In this document: positions 1 through 10,675 of the stretch, in pieces | How positions within the stretch are numbered: the first letter of the stretch is position 1 | How the letters are laid out: each line of letters opens with the position of its first letter | NCBI GenBank assembly: GCA_048772705.1 | Contig: JBLWGC010000159.1 | Location: 238,886 to 302,885, forward strand | Reading direction: 5' to 3' | Origin: Leidyana gryllorum EB-2025a | Taxonomy: Eukaryota > Apicomplexa | DNA length: 64,000 nucleotides | The notes under the pieces: model-generated | Database searches by the model: none | The model's input: only the letters and a program-made list of their open reading frames with translations | What the model was told of the DNA's origin: nothing | Program-made: the position numbers and the translations under genes

Positions 1-726
1 ATCCACCTTGTACTTTGACAATCTATTACATGCCACATTCGGGAACCTCATCGGCAGCGGGACTCTTTCCTCTTCCTCGGCTTCAGTGTCGTCACTCGGC
101 CCAAACAGAGGCTCGTCATCGTCTTCGAGTTCGGCATCGACCCCCCCCTCGGCGCCAGCCTCCTCATTCGTCACCATTCCCGATGGTGGAAGGCTTATAG
201 TCAGAGCCCCTGAGGATGGGGGGCTCGCTGTGGGAGCCACCAGAGGAGCTGCATCGTCAGGGCTGCTGCTGCTGGTCTCCTCGACAGCCGGCGCGGAGAT
301 AGTGATAGGCACCGCTGGCGGAACAAGGGTAGTCGTCGCTGTCTCCTCCATAGCCAAGGGCACATCGTCATCGTCGCTGCTCCCCACAGTGACGACACCC
401 GTTTGCGTACTGCCATCTGGATTCTGCACTCTGCGCCTCTTGCTGGGTGGCGATGGTTTCAACACCGGAGATAATTGTGGGGGAGTCGATTGATACATTA
501 TAGAGTTGAATGCGTCTTCATCGTCTTCTGCTGCTCCTGCGTCGCCCATACTGTCTTCTGGGGCGAACAAGTCATCATCCAAGTCGCCTCCTGTGTCCTC
601 GAACAGAGGACTTGAGCTCAGGCCCCCTCGAGAGTTCATCCCAAAAAAAACGCCTATGAGCCCCACATCCACCTCTCTCGTAGTGCTCAATGCCCTCACA
701 CCCGTGGCCATCATGATGATCTTCAT
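1..726 (-). CDS. Acidic low-complexity, probably nuclear protein (partial, 5' end of gene)
   Basis: On the minus strand a single frame is open from an ATG at 726 to base 1 (242 codons, no stop), so the gene continues beyond the left edge. The N-terminus (KIIMMATGVRALSTTRE...) is followed by alternating Asp/Glu-rich and Ser/Thr/Pro-rich stretches, characteristic of a disordered protein. At about residue 85 lies PPSKRRRVQ, which resembles a monopartite nuclear localisation signal. I do not recognise the family. Translations of the opposite strand here are Ser/Gly-rich shadows. An in-frame stop lies just upstream of the open frame, so 726 is the first available ATG, but a 5' exon joined by splicing at about 768 is possible. 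The gene is divergent from the CPBP gene starting at 803. Confidence 0.5.
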   Translation of the reverse strand, partial: MKIIMMATGVRALSTTREVDVGLIGVFFGMNSRGGLSSSPLFEDTGGDLDDDLFAPEDSMGDAGAAEDDEDAFNSIMYQSTPPQLSPVLKPSPPSKRRRVQNPDGSTQTGVVTVGSSDDDDVPLAMEETATTTLVPPAVPITISAPAVEETSSSSPDDAAPLVAPTASPPSSGALTISLPPSGMVTNEEAGAEGGVDAELEDDDEPLFGPSDDTEAEEEERVPLPMRFPNVACNRLSKYKVD

Positions 727-802
727 GTCAGACGGTAATGCGTATTCCGGATTCAGAGGTGGGCTAAACTATCAATGAGATCAACCAGTGATCGTGTCAG
801 CT
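727..802. promoter_or_regulatory. 76-bp intergenic region between two divergent starts
   Basis: The start codons of the acidic minus-strand gene (726) and of the CPBP protease (803) are separated by only 76 bp. Any promoter or 5' UTR of both genes must lie here or inside the neighbouring coding sequences. No TATA-like or other motif was identified; the call is positional. Confidence 0.3.
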
Positions 803-1888
803 ATGTATACGATGCACTTTCTCGCTATGGTATTCATCCCGCTATGGCTCATAACGGCTGTAACGAATGATAGACACTATTACGAGTACTGGGCATTACA
901 CTACATTCCCAAACAGTGAGTGCGTGAGCGCTGTACTCAAATCATTGAGCACGGTGTCCAGGTGGAAAACCCACTGGCCCCGTGGGCTTGTCGCTGCATA
1001 CATAGGGTTCACGTTGGGGGTCTTCTGGCACGAGTTTATCCTCCTGCGGTATGCCAGTGATGCTCGCAGTCCCGTTATCGCTTCCCGGCGCATAGCTCGT
1101 AATCTCGATCTGAGCAGTCCCTACGTCATTTTCTCGTGCCTTTGGTTCATGTTGGTGAACCCAATTTTGGAAGAGTTCTTCTGGCGCGTCTATCTGATGA
1201 AAGTGAGCTATTCTCAACCCGTGTAGATCGCGTTCACACACACTTCACCAGGAACTTGGGTCTCGTTATTTTGGTAAACCCGCCAACTTTAGTGTCAGCC
1301 CGGGTCAATGGGAAGCTGTTCTGAACCAGTCACCGAGACAATCTGTGGATGGGGGGTACTCGGTTGAGGTCGCTGGGGCTCGACGGCGATCTCCAGACGG
1401 TTCGCCAAATGAAAATAACGCGGCACCGCCGCTCCCGACACCGCGTCAGCCACTCTTGTCGACGCGCGCAGTCGAAATCGTGGGGAAAGCGTCAGGAGGT
1501 CTTGCGGCCGAGGAAGGTGAGGCGGCACTGCACTGACCTCTCAATTCAGTGCTCATAACGCGTTTCACAGACATCCAAGTGAACTGGATGGGTCAGTTGT
1601 TGGTGATGGCTCTTTATGTGTCATATCACGTGGTGGTGATCTGGCGCTTCACGCAGGAACTTCCCGTCACAGCCGCTGTGGCATTGTATCTGGCGGTGTA
1701 CGGGCTGCTTTTTGGCTGGATACGACTGGATAGACGGTGAGTCGAGTACGACTGTGTTGGGGACCTTTCTCTCTCTTTTACTGTTGTTTAGCTTCGGGTG
1801 GATTTGCGCTGCGGCACTTCACATAGGGGTGGACATTAGTGTGATTTTTAATATTCATTCGGACCTCATCCGCACCACAAACAAATAA
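803..1888 (+). CDS. CPBP (CAAX/Abi-type) intramembrane metalloprotease-like protein
   Basis: Five exons can be joined with GT-AG introns of 33-55 nt: 803-915, 962-1202, 1252-1516, 1550-1736 and 1792-1888, giving 300 aa. Multiple hydrophobic helices carry the CPBP signature: PILEEFFWR (EExxxR, about residue 110), a histidine in YVSYHVVVIW (about residue 225) and HIGVD (HxxxD/N type, about residue 277), the residues that coordinate the catalytic metal in this family. Known members (Rce1-like and bacterial Abi proteins) cleave within membranes; Rce1 removes the AAX from prenylated CAAX proteins in the ER. Exon 3 encodes a Pro/Ser-rich loop of about 85 residues inserted between the first two motifs. 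The ATG at 803 is the first after an in-frame TGA. The stop codon directly abuts the next gene's ATG. Confidence 0.7.
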
Positions 1889-4286
1889 ATGTGGAGAGGG
1901 GTATTCCTTCTCGGGAGTATCGCTGGAGCGGTGGCCAAGCCGGTTGTGTTACCGTTCCGAGTTCGAGCCACTCCTGCGAGGGACGCAGCCAATGTCGTGA
2001 AGAAGGCCATGTCCAATTGGCCGCAAGAGCGGTTGACGCATCCTGATTTGATTTTGGCAGCACACGCGTTCGGGTCTGTAACGACCGAAGAGGACCCATG
2101 CGCTCCATCTCTACGGAGATGCAAATCGTACAAGAATGAGCCCATATATTCAGCTTTGGTCGAAGCTCAATTTGCCAGAGTGGTCTCCTGCCCAGAAGCC
2201 GAGCAATGTGTGAGTCATCCATCTATCTACCGTATCCAACCCGCGATGCTTTTCGCAGTGGGCCACCAGACCAATATACTCCAAACTGTCGGGTGCGCTC
2301 AGCGCTCGCGAAGTCACGAGTGGTATTCGTCTGCTGCACATGTCGGGCCAATCCGACAAAATCACAGACAAGGCTTGGGTCAAATACTTCTCAGACTGGT
2401 TGGATTCTATGCAAACCATCCGGGTGAGGGAGGCTTCACCATCTTCCCGCAACCAAACTCACTCTTCTTCCCTTTCTCAGGATATCCGCCAACTCACTGA
2501 AGCTGTGCAACTTGCGCACAGCGCCTTTTTGGTCTCCAAGCGGAACGAAGATCAATTGCGTTTCGCTATGAAATTAGAACGTCTGATAACCCACCCGATT
2601 GGTACAGTGAGTGTCTGCGAGGCCGAGAAAATTGACGACTTTGCCCTTCACCACCACAGCTGAACCTCATTGAGGGTAAAGAACTTGGTGCCAAAGCTGA
2701 GTTCCTCTTGGCGGCGATAGCGGCATTGAATGATATGTAAGTGGGGACCGCACCGCACCGTCTGTGATTGAAACGCAATATCGGTCGCAGTGAGCCGTCT
2801 TTCGATCAGCTTTATGGGCTGCGGTTGGGTATCAGTTCGTTAGTAACCGATTCATTGATCAATCTCAAGCCCAAGGCCACCTCGGTCACCACGCTGAGCA
2901 AACTGGGAGCCGTACTCTTCGTAAGCTAAAGTGTTCACCGTTTGGTTCACCGCTCCTTTACAGACCGCCGAACTGAACGGTCTCTACAGCATTGTGGCCA
3001 CAAAGGATGTTTCTCAAGTGGACGTGAGTGGCTTCAGTTTTTCAGTCGTGTTGTGATATCGTTGTCATTCCCACAGTTTGTTCTGAGCACTCCTGGTCGC
3101 CGTTCGGTCTCTGACGTGAACGTCACTCTCAGCCCGAGTTTCGCTGATACCTGGGTGAGGACTGACTCTAATAAGCGGGAGGCCTCATTGTTGCGATAAT
3201 CTATCTCAATGCAGACGTGGAACTTTGAGAGACCCTCGGCGTGGGCCGCTTCAACTACGCAGGAAGGTGTGTGGAATACCCCCACTTTGACGGTGGAGAC
3301 GCCGCATGGATCCCTTACATTCGATGTGAGTCTCAAGTATAGTGAGGCTCAATATATCTGTTTGTTCAGCCTAACAATCTGCGGGCACCTCTGATAGGGT
3401 CCTGCAGTGGACTCATGTATCACGACAATGATGGACAGTGGAAGGAGCTGAATCCTCGCGCTAGAACAGCGGACGTGACCACCAGACTCAAGGGGGACGA
3501 TATGTTGGTGTGGCAGCAGCCGTGCGTCGTGAGTTAATTTATTCGCATTCTCTGTCTCTGGTGACTGAGTGCTTGTTGGTCAGACCGGTGAGGTTGATGT
3601 AGAAATAAGAGTTTGCGACATCGAGAATGATGACTGTGAAACCCGAGCAGCTCTGACAGCTCCTTTGGGCTTTCCGTTCTTGGCTCTGAGCAGAGAGAAC
3701 GTAAGTGGCAATGGCGAGGAGGAGGAGTGATTGTTTGTCTCGCAGCTGAAAGGATTCGGATCAAAGATATTATACGTCCAATCTGGTGATCAGAGTCGTA
3801 GTGCTGAGTTCATGGTGATGGATCCGTTGATGACTGGTGCGAGGCCGAGTCGCATAATTGATGGCGCCGATGGCATCAGGAGGACGAGCAATGAGCTCGA
3901 GTATACCTTTCACTCTGAGCACCCTCCTACGTTCTGGCTGGGGGCTTTGGCCTTCACGGGGTTAGGGTTGGGGACTCCTCTGGCAGCGTGGGAGATCAGT
4001 CGACGACTTAGAGTGCCGGTGCTCCCTTACGTCCAAAAGCAACAAGTATTCTCTACGAGGCGACGATTGGTGATCTTCGCCGCTCTGTGCTTTTATGGCG
4101 TGGTGATGGTCCGCAGTTTGCTCCAATACTGGGTTTCGGGGAAGCTGATCCCGTATGGGACCTTCCTGGTACCGGCAGGTAAGAGGGAGGGGGCCGCGCT
4201 TTCAATTTGGATTTGTAGGGGTCGTATTCCTGATCCTATCTGTATTCGTCGGAACTGAGATTGATCGAGGGTTGAAAAGCGTTTAG
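1889..4286 (+). CDS. Secretory-pathway protein with signal peptide and C-terminal membrane segments
   Basis: Twelve exons join in frame (1889-2209, 2259-2423, 2481-2606, 2660-2736, 2791-2920, 2964-3023, 3077-3154, 3215-3325, 3370-3528, 3584-3700, 3746-4178, 4219-4286) to give 614 aa. All introns are 40-65 nt and GT-AG. The N-terminus (WRGVFLLGSIAGAVAKP) looks like a cleavable signal peptide. The middle holds Cys residues and beta-rich sequence without a motif I recognise. The last about 150 residues contain three hydrophobic segments (FWLGALAFTGLGLGTPLAAW, LVIFAALCFYGVVMV, VVFLILSVFVG). This suggests a membrane protein with a large lumenal or extracellular N-terminal domain. No function is assigned. 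Its ATG follows the upstream TAA with no spacer. Confidence 0.6.
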
Positions 4287-4321
4287 GACTTTTTTGGATG
4301 GTATGAGGTCTTAGAGATTGC

Positions 4322-5698
4322 ATGGAAATTGCTTCAAAACACACTTCGCGGCGTAACTTCCTAGGTACTATCCGAGAGGGGGTTCCTGGCCACCAAGATG
4401 ACGACCTTTCGATCCCACGAGGACTGCTCTTCGAAGACATAGGCTCCACACCGCTACCAGCAGCCAGGCACTCCTATGCAGACTTTCGAAGCGTCGACCG
4501 TCCACCAAAGGACACAATGTCCAATGAAGCGCCCGCTGCTTATAGCGTGGAGCGTCGGGGAATCCAACATAGACAGAGCAGCGGTCTGAAAAGATTGATT
4601 GAAGAACGATTGGCGGCCCGACGAGCGAAACGGACTCAAACGGCCGCGGTGGCGAGTGACGGGCGGGTACCGGTTTCGGACGAACTGATGAAGTCGGGGC
4701 CGTTTCGCGCTTTGGGCCGTCGGGCGCGTAACTGGCGGAAAGCTAATCTCCAGTCCCACGCTAAGCAATTCTGTTCAATGCAAGGTCAGCAACGCGCGGC
4801 GGCTGCCATTCCTATGGGCGCTGATGGAGATCCAATTGAGATCACCATCGCTCTAATCCAGAGCGACGTGGTCAGCACCTCGGGGAGTGGAATTGCGAGC
4901 AGTCTGTCAAGCGCGAGTATGAGCAGCGCCATCATCGGAAGTGAGCCTCCTGAACCGGAGGGCGATGGTGGCGAGGAAGAGGATGCGCTTCCGGGCTGTA
5001 TGTGCTGGCGCCGTAAACAGGAGGGACGCGGCGCCAGTACTGGTGTGGATCCCTCCGCCAGCAAGAGTGGTGCTGCTGACTCATTCATCAGCACCACAGG
5101 GACCACCAAATCCCATCACGGGCGTCGTCACGCTCACCATCAGTATGTTTTATGCGTCAAGGCGACCGAGGGAAACGGCATCATCGGAGCCTTGGGTGGT
5201 GAAGGTAAACGGGGCAAACCAACTGATGTATATGCAGCCAAAGCGTGGCTCAAAATGCAAGTGGGAGTGTTGGTGAATGAGAAGACCCGTGGACGCTCCG
5301 CTGTTGTATTTGTGCACAGAAATGGAGCTGTTTGTGCTCTTGATATTGACTTGCGAGCTGCGATGGTTGAATTGCGGTCTAAGATCACTGCTGGAGTACC
5401 GCCGACCGCCCCCTGCCGCGTTCCAAGAGCCGCCATTCGAGTTCGATGCCTCTTTGACTCTAGACGTCAACCTGTACTCTTCGATCATAAGCGAAATGCC
5501 ATCGCCACCGCTTCCCTCCAACGGCGACGATCAGGTCTGAGAAGTCGGAACACCCAAAAGAAGCCACCCCCCCTGGACAATCTCAATCACGTTCAGGAAC
5601 GCTTTCTTTCCCTTGCCTCAATGCCCCCCAATTGGTCTGGCGAGTCATTTTTGTTCTTGTACGGTCACGACAAGCACCTCAAACTCAGGGACGCATAG
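4322..5698 (+). CDS. Uncharacterised basic/Ser-rich single-exon protein
   Basis: One uninterrupted frame of 458 codons starts at the ATG at 4322, 35 nt after the previous stop. The N-terminal third is Arg/Lys-rich (LKRLIEERLAARRAKRTQT), the middle has Ser-rich and Asp/Glu/Gly-rich stretches and a cysteine cluster (CMCWRR, about residue 227), and the C-terminal third is more ordered (YAAKAWLKMQVGVLV; RSAVVFVHRNGAVCALDIDL; ending FLFLYGHDKHLKLRDA). No signal peptide or membrane helix is evident. The length of the open frame supports a real gene, but the family is not recognised. Confidence 0.5.
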   Translation: MEIASKHTSRRNFLGTIREGVPGHQDDDLSIPRGLLFEDIGSTPLPAARHSYADFRSVDRPPKDTMSNEAPAAYSVERRGIQHRQSSGLKRLIEERLAARRAKRTQTAAVASDGRVPVSDELMKSGPFRALGRRARNWRKANLQSHAKQFCSMQGQQRAAAAIPMGADGDPIEITIALIQSDVVSTSGSGIASSLSSASMSSAIIGSEPPEPEGDGGEEEDALPGCMCWRRKQEGRGASTGVDPSASKSGAADSFISTTGTTKSHHGRRHAHHQYVLCVKATEGNGIIGALGGEGKRGKPTDVYAAKAWLKMQVGVLVNEKTRGRSAVVFVHRNGAVCALDIDLRAAMVELRSKITAGVPPTAPCRVPRAAIRVRCLFDSRRQPVLFDHKRNAIATASLQRRRSGLRSRNTQKKPPPLDNLNHVQERFLSLASMPPNWSGESFLFLYGHDKHLKLRDA

Positions 5699-5793
5699 CC
5701 ATTTTCACATCTCCAAACTGTGCTCACCGTGCCGTATATATATACATTCCTCTCCTTCCAGTGTACATATGTCCTTTTAACCTTCACTTTATT

Positions 5794-7048
5794 ATGACCA
5801 CCACCACCTCAACAACAGCCACAATTCAAGACTACGTCTTCACCCTCTTCAGAAACCGCAATTCCAAGCAGGCCTTTGGATTAGTGTCCTGCAGTCAGCA
5901 TGTCCTCTTTTGGGCCCTATCAGCCGCATCCACTCTAATTGGCCCCCGTCTCCCAGATTTTGACCAAGTCGCTCGCTCGTATGACGACCCGACCAACGAC
6001 ACTTTTCTTCCCTGGATACCCGTGCCCCTTCCCCCACACTCATCTTGTCCCAGTCTAAAAGAGGCACTGGTGGAATGGATTTTGTCAACTCGGACCAGTG
6101 ATGGCGGTTTTGGTCCCTTACCGGGACACCCGCCTCAGCTTACCTCCACAGTTGTAAGTGCCCGCCGCGGGTTGGAATTTCCCGAATGACATGTCACTTC
6201 GTCTGACAGTACGCGTTGCGGTCGCTCCAGATGCTGGGAGCCCTCGCTGATGCTTTGGATGCCGTCTCGCTGAACGAGACGGCTGCGTGGATTGCTTCTT
6301 GTCAGAATGCGGATGGGAGTTTTGCGGGCGAAGGGCCCGGAGACATAGATGGGCGCTATTCGTATTGTGCAGTGCTAGCCTTGGAGATCATTGGAAGACT
6401 GGGGGCCGTGCACCTCAATGATGCCGTCAAGTGGATAATGCAGTGTTACAATCCTGACGGGGGGTTCGGCTGTTGGCCAGGGGCCGAGAGTCATGCGGCC
6501 TACACTTACTGCGCCATCGCTGGTAAGTTGTGAGGATCTGGCCGCAGGCACAGTATTCATTGACACCAATTCCAGCGCTGTCCATCTTGGGCTGTACGCA
6601 CTTTTTAGATCGTCACACCACCTGTGAATGGCTCGCGAGCCGTCAGAGGATCTCTGGCGGTATGAATGGTCGCCCCGGAAAGACAGAAGACGTTTGCTAT
6701 GCGTGGTGGGTATTGGCCAGCCTTAATCTGGTGGGTGAGTGTTGTATCTTTCTGTGTCGGACTGGAATATATTGAGAGAGATAGCCCCATCAGGAGGAAG
6801 TGATTTCGTCGATAAGGAGTCACTGATTCGTTTTATCAATAGCTGCACTGACAACGCCACAGGTACGATTGATTGATTGGATTTCTACAACCGAGAGAAA
6901 TCCTACTAACTACACAGGAGGCCTTAGTGATCGACCGGGCAATAATGCCGATATCTTCCATACGTTCTTCGGCTTTCTCGCTCTTCGACTCGCTCGTGAA
7001 GGTGGGACGGCCATAGATTGCGCTCGCTGTACACCACGCGAGTCCTAA
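5794..7048 (+). CDS. RABGGTB: Rab geranylgeranyltransferase (GGTase-II) beta subunit
   Basis: Five exons (5794-6153, 6210-6522, 6576-6734, 6794-6862, 6918-7048) encode 343 aa, close to the family's usual length. The prenyltransferase alpha-alpha barrel repeats are clear: [21 protein letters not shown] with [32 protein letters not shown], and [19 protein letters not shown]. The Asp and Cys of DVCYAWW and the His of DIFHTFFG correspond to the three zinc ligands, and the pattern matches the Rab-type beta subunit. With its alpha subunit and Rab escort protein it attaches geranylgeranyl groups to C-terminal cysteines of Rab GTPases. The stop TAA (7046-7048) overlaps the stop of the convergent GTPase gene. 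Confidence 0.88.
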
Positions 7049-8503
7049 TCTGACTCATCTTGAACGCCCTGGGACTTTTGTTCCTCGCGCATTTGAGCCC
7101 GAGTTGCATAGGGGTCCTCATCGTCTTCTTCCACGGAAGAGGCCGGAGTACCGTACGCTTCTCCTGGAGGCGGCCTCCGTCCCGTCTGGGAGAAGGTCTC
7201 AATTTGGGCAAACCGAAGAGAAAGAAGACTTACTCTGCTGCGGGTCATCTCAAAGTTGATCAGTTGCGGTTGTTCCACGAGTGACGAGGCCATACGTTTG
7301 ACAACCTGCGGATGGGCCACTCCAATCAATACAGAGAGAGGGCTTCCGGACTGGACTGGACTCACTCGAAGGACCTTTGCACCGGTTTTGGCCGAAACAC
7401 AGTGGAATTGGATACTTTGTCGGGTTCTGGTAATAAGATTGGATGGAGAAGAAAGTCTGTTATATGCCGGTCTCCCCCTCCCACTCCCACTTACGCATAT
7501 CTTTCCGCCTCGAAGCGAATGCGGTTGACGGCGTTGACATCTTCTGGACGGCCCACGAGATCGTCTTTGTTCCCAACAAGGTACACTAAGGGACTTAGCA
7601 GCTCCTGAACAGCGTCGAGAGGGGGAACTTGGTGTGTGACTGACTCACTGGTCGCCTTTCGGATTGCTTCTTGATGAGCTCAAACACCTCAATAGCCTCT
7701 TTGAGACTCGGCTCGTTCAGTAGATCGAACATCACAAACATACCCATCCGTCCCTGTGTCATACCTCTGTTCTCCCACCTCTCTCTTTCGTTAAATCCAC
7801 GGGGATAGTTGAACATTGAGAACGGTTGCAATCTCTCCAACTTTTCCGGCAGTTCAACTGTGAGCAAAGTTGAGCCTGAGGGAGGGAGGGCGGGCGGGTG
7901 AGCGTCTCACGTGGATCACTTCGAGTCATATCGATGACGCGAGCTGAGGGATGCCGGAGTTGAAGCTCTTCAAGATGGACAGCGTGGGGTGTCTCCCCGT
8001 GAGCTGTGGGCTCCAGCATCACCAACGCCCGTTCAGCTTCCACCTCAAGCTCTTCACGGATACGTCGAAAATCAGCTGGAGGGGTGTCCTCGAGCTCGAC
8101 AGTGACTCGCTCTGAGGAGAGAGGCAATGAAGTTACCGAGTTTGCCATCGTGCACTAACTTCCTCTGAATTCGAGTCCAACAGGCGCAGCATCGAGATCG
8201 ATCACGCGGTGATAGAAACTGTCTCATGAGTGACTGGTGAGGTATTGAGCGGCTCGCGTCTCACTCGCATTGAGTCGTAGAGGGCATATCCCAATCGATC
8301 TCAGAGTAGGCGAACGAGTTGTTAATGAAGGCATCGATGAAACGTGTTTTGCCGACTCCACTTGCCCCGAGTATGGTGATCCGGATGGTAGGTACCGGGA
8401 GCTCAATGCCGAACTGGCCTCCTCTTGCAAAGGCGGGTTTAGTGTTGTTGTCCCCAGCCTGATTTTGTTCTTGAGTTTGCCCAACTGGGTCAATGTTTGA
8501 CAT
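7045..8503 (-). CDS. Divergent Ras/Rab-superfamily GTPase with insertion and altered G3 motif
   Basis: About eight short exons on the minus strand join in frame from an ATG at 8503-8501 to the TAG at 7047-7045. Small-GTPase motifs are in order: P-loop GASGVGKT (G1), GKRVTVELEDTPPAD where Ras and Rab have the G3 DTAGQ, VMFDLLNEPSLKEA (strand after switch II), NKDD (G4) and VSAKTG (G5). G3 therefore keeps Asp but lacks the Gly and the catalytic Gln. About 95 charged residues are inserted between G3 and the next strand. The C-terminus is acidic (SSVEEDDEDPY) and ends without a prenylation cysteine motif. Nucleotide binding is likely; intrinsic hydrolysis may be weak. The gene starts 4 nt after the upstream GST stop on the same strand. 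Confidence 0.65.
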
Positions 8504-8507
8504 ATTA

Positions 8508-10588
8508 TTATCCAATTAACTCAATACCCTTTCTAGAGAGGTACTGCTGTAATGCTGGCAATGTATAGACTAAGCTGCAGACTCTTGTAATTGCTGGGTA
8601 TCTTTCTCGGTGCCCCACCGGCACAAAGTGGTTCTGGATAACAAACTGCCACTCGGCAGCAACGTAGACATCGATCCACGAGAGACCGTTGTCCACTATG
8701 TATCCAGCTGGGTGTTGATATTGACTGATCAGAAGCTCGAGTGTGTCGAGGAGCGGAGGGAGGCGCACTTCACTCAGCTCAGTGGCAGCTGACTGACGCA
8801 ATTCCTCACTCGCTGCAGCCCAAACTCGACTTTGTTCTTGGAGTACTTTGAGGAATACACTGTGGACCTCATCGGCTCGCACCCGTCCCCTAAAGGTCGG
8901 AGGAATCAGCCCCACACGCTCAGCAACGTATGCAATGATACCTCTGACTTCCGGGAGGATCATGTTGTCAACTTCAAGCAGAGGGCAATGACCGGTGGGA
9001 GACTTGGCGCGATAAGTGGATTCCCACTCATCGTAAGTAAAACGTCTGTCTTCAAAGTCTACATTGCCAATGTGAAACATGAGCCGAATGGGCTCAGCTC
9101 TCGCAGGGAGATCAAAATAGTACAACACAGGTCGGCTCCCGTAATACTTATATTCATATTCTCGGACAGCTGGTATTGCTGTCACCATCTGGTAGCACTG
9201 AAAGCAAACACGTGTGTGTGAGGAGCACAAACACAATTATTGAGGCCTACCATCTTCATATGAGGGAGTTCTTGAGTCACAGGCTCTTTAAGCATTGATC
9301 CCCAGAGTTCAACCGCCAGTTTATAACCCATTGCCACAGAGAGGTCAGCGAACGACAGACGTCCTCCAACAATGTGGCCTTCGACATCTTGGTACTTGGC
9401 GCACAATGAGTCAACGGTGGTGAGCATTCCAGGAAGCTTCGGTAGGACATTAGATATTGCAACTAGTTTCTGCGGACCGGCCACGAACATTTGAGCTGCG
9501 AGGCAGTCAAAAACGTCATCAAGAGTTTTGACAACTGCCCAGGCTCGGGCGCGATCTAATGGATCTTCGGGACTGATCCCTCCGAGTTCAGCGGCATATT
9601 GGAGAATGCCACAGCACTCTGTATAGGATTTGCCATCGACGATGAGGATGGGAGCTCGTGCATTGGGGTCTTCCTGTTTCATCACCCTCCATTCTTCGGG
9701 TGTGATGTAGTGGTTTTCAAATGCCACACCTGCGACAGCAAAGGCCCATCGTGCGGCGTGTACTTTCCCAGGGGCTCGGAAGTGTAGTAGTTTGATGTTC
9801 TTGGGGGGCCGAGTCCTCGCCATGAAGGACGCCACCGCGGGATGCTCGTAGACTGTCTTGTGGACCTTACTCAGAGCCGGATAGGCGTCCAGAGTGGGTA
9901 TGATGCCCTCAGGAGCGAGGTCGTGGACATAGACTGCAACGGCAACATCTACATAACTTATTCGTCCTTCGAGAATGTACCCTTCGGGGGACTGGTTGTC
10001 TCGTATCAAATTCTCAAGAGCACGGAGCACTCGAGGAGCAAGTTTTTGATTCGCTTGTCTTATCTTCGCAGTACGTGTCTCTCTGTCAGTGATGGAATAG
10101 AGTGCGAGGTACTGAACACGGGCGTCACCAATTTTGCCAGTGATAGTACTGCCTTTGAGTCTCGAATCGGGACTCTGAGGCATCAGACCAGACACGTCCG
10201 CTGCGTATTGTAGGATGGCATTAGACTGCACCAAAAGGTCACCGTCAACCTCGAGCATCGGACATTGCCCGGTGGGTGACATATTCTTATACTTTGCCTC
10301 CCATTCACAGTAGCTAATTCGCCGATCGACAAAGTCCACTCCACCTATGACAAAGGTGAGGCGAATTTGATCGGCCAAGCCCGCTGTATTGAAGTATGTG
10401 AGTACAGGCTTCATGCTTCGCCGAGTCGTACTGCACAATGGCCTTGACAGTCCAGCGGGACATGAGCTTATTGGATATGTCCCAAGACTGGGACATTCCG
10501 TTTGAATTTCGGGTTCGGACTCGGTACGAATCGAACTCATATGTACATATAGGTCAAGGTTTTTTTGGCCTCCGACTGACGGTGACAA
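8508..10588 (-). CDS. Three-domain glutathione S-transferase fusion (tri-GST 1)
   Basis: Two exons (10588-9251 and 9197-8508; 53-nt intron) encode up to 675 aa containing three consecutive sigma/alpha-like GST units. Unit 1 begins PVLTYFNTAGLADQIRL, unit 2 NIKLLHFRAPGKVHAARW and unit 3 RPVLYYFDLPARAEPIRL; each is followed by a cis-Pro/EVDG segment and a helical C-terminal domain (for example YILEGRISYVDVAVAV). Only unit 1 keeps the glutathione-binding QSxAI motif (VQSNAILQY); units 2 and 3 have ECCGI and PEVRGI. The Tyr of the first strand is kept in units 1 and 3 and is His in unit 2. GSTs conjugate glutathione to electrophiles; here only the first unit looks complete. The first ATG gives a 58-residue unstructured leader; the Met at 10414, right before unit 1, is an alternative start. 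Confidence 0.85.
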
Positions 10589-10675
10589 GTGAAACTAACG
10601 AACAAACTGTGATAGAATCAGTGCATCAAGTGTAGTTCACAGAAAGATTTGATAACAATGTACTACGAAAAACAA

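Noticed and set aside
8-493. Plus-strand 161-residue Ser/Gly-rich frame at the left edge
   Set aside because: The opposite strand has a longer open frame through the same bases with a balanced acidic, Pro-rich composition and an NLS-like motif; the plus-strand frame is its mirror image.
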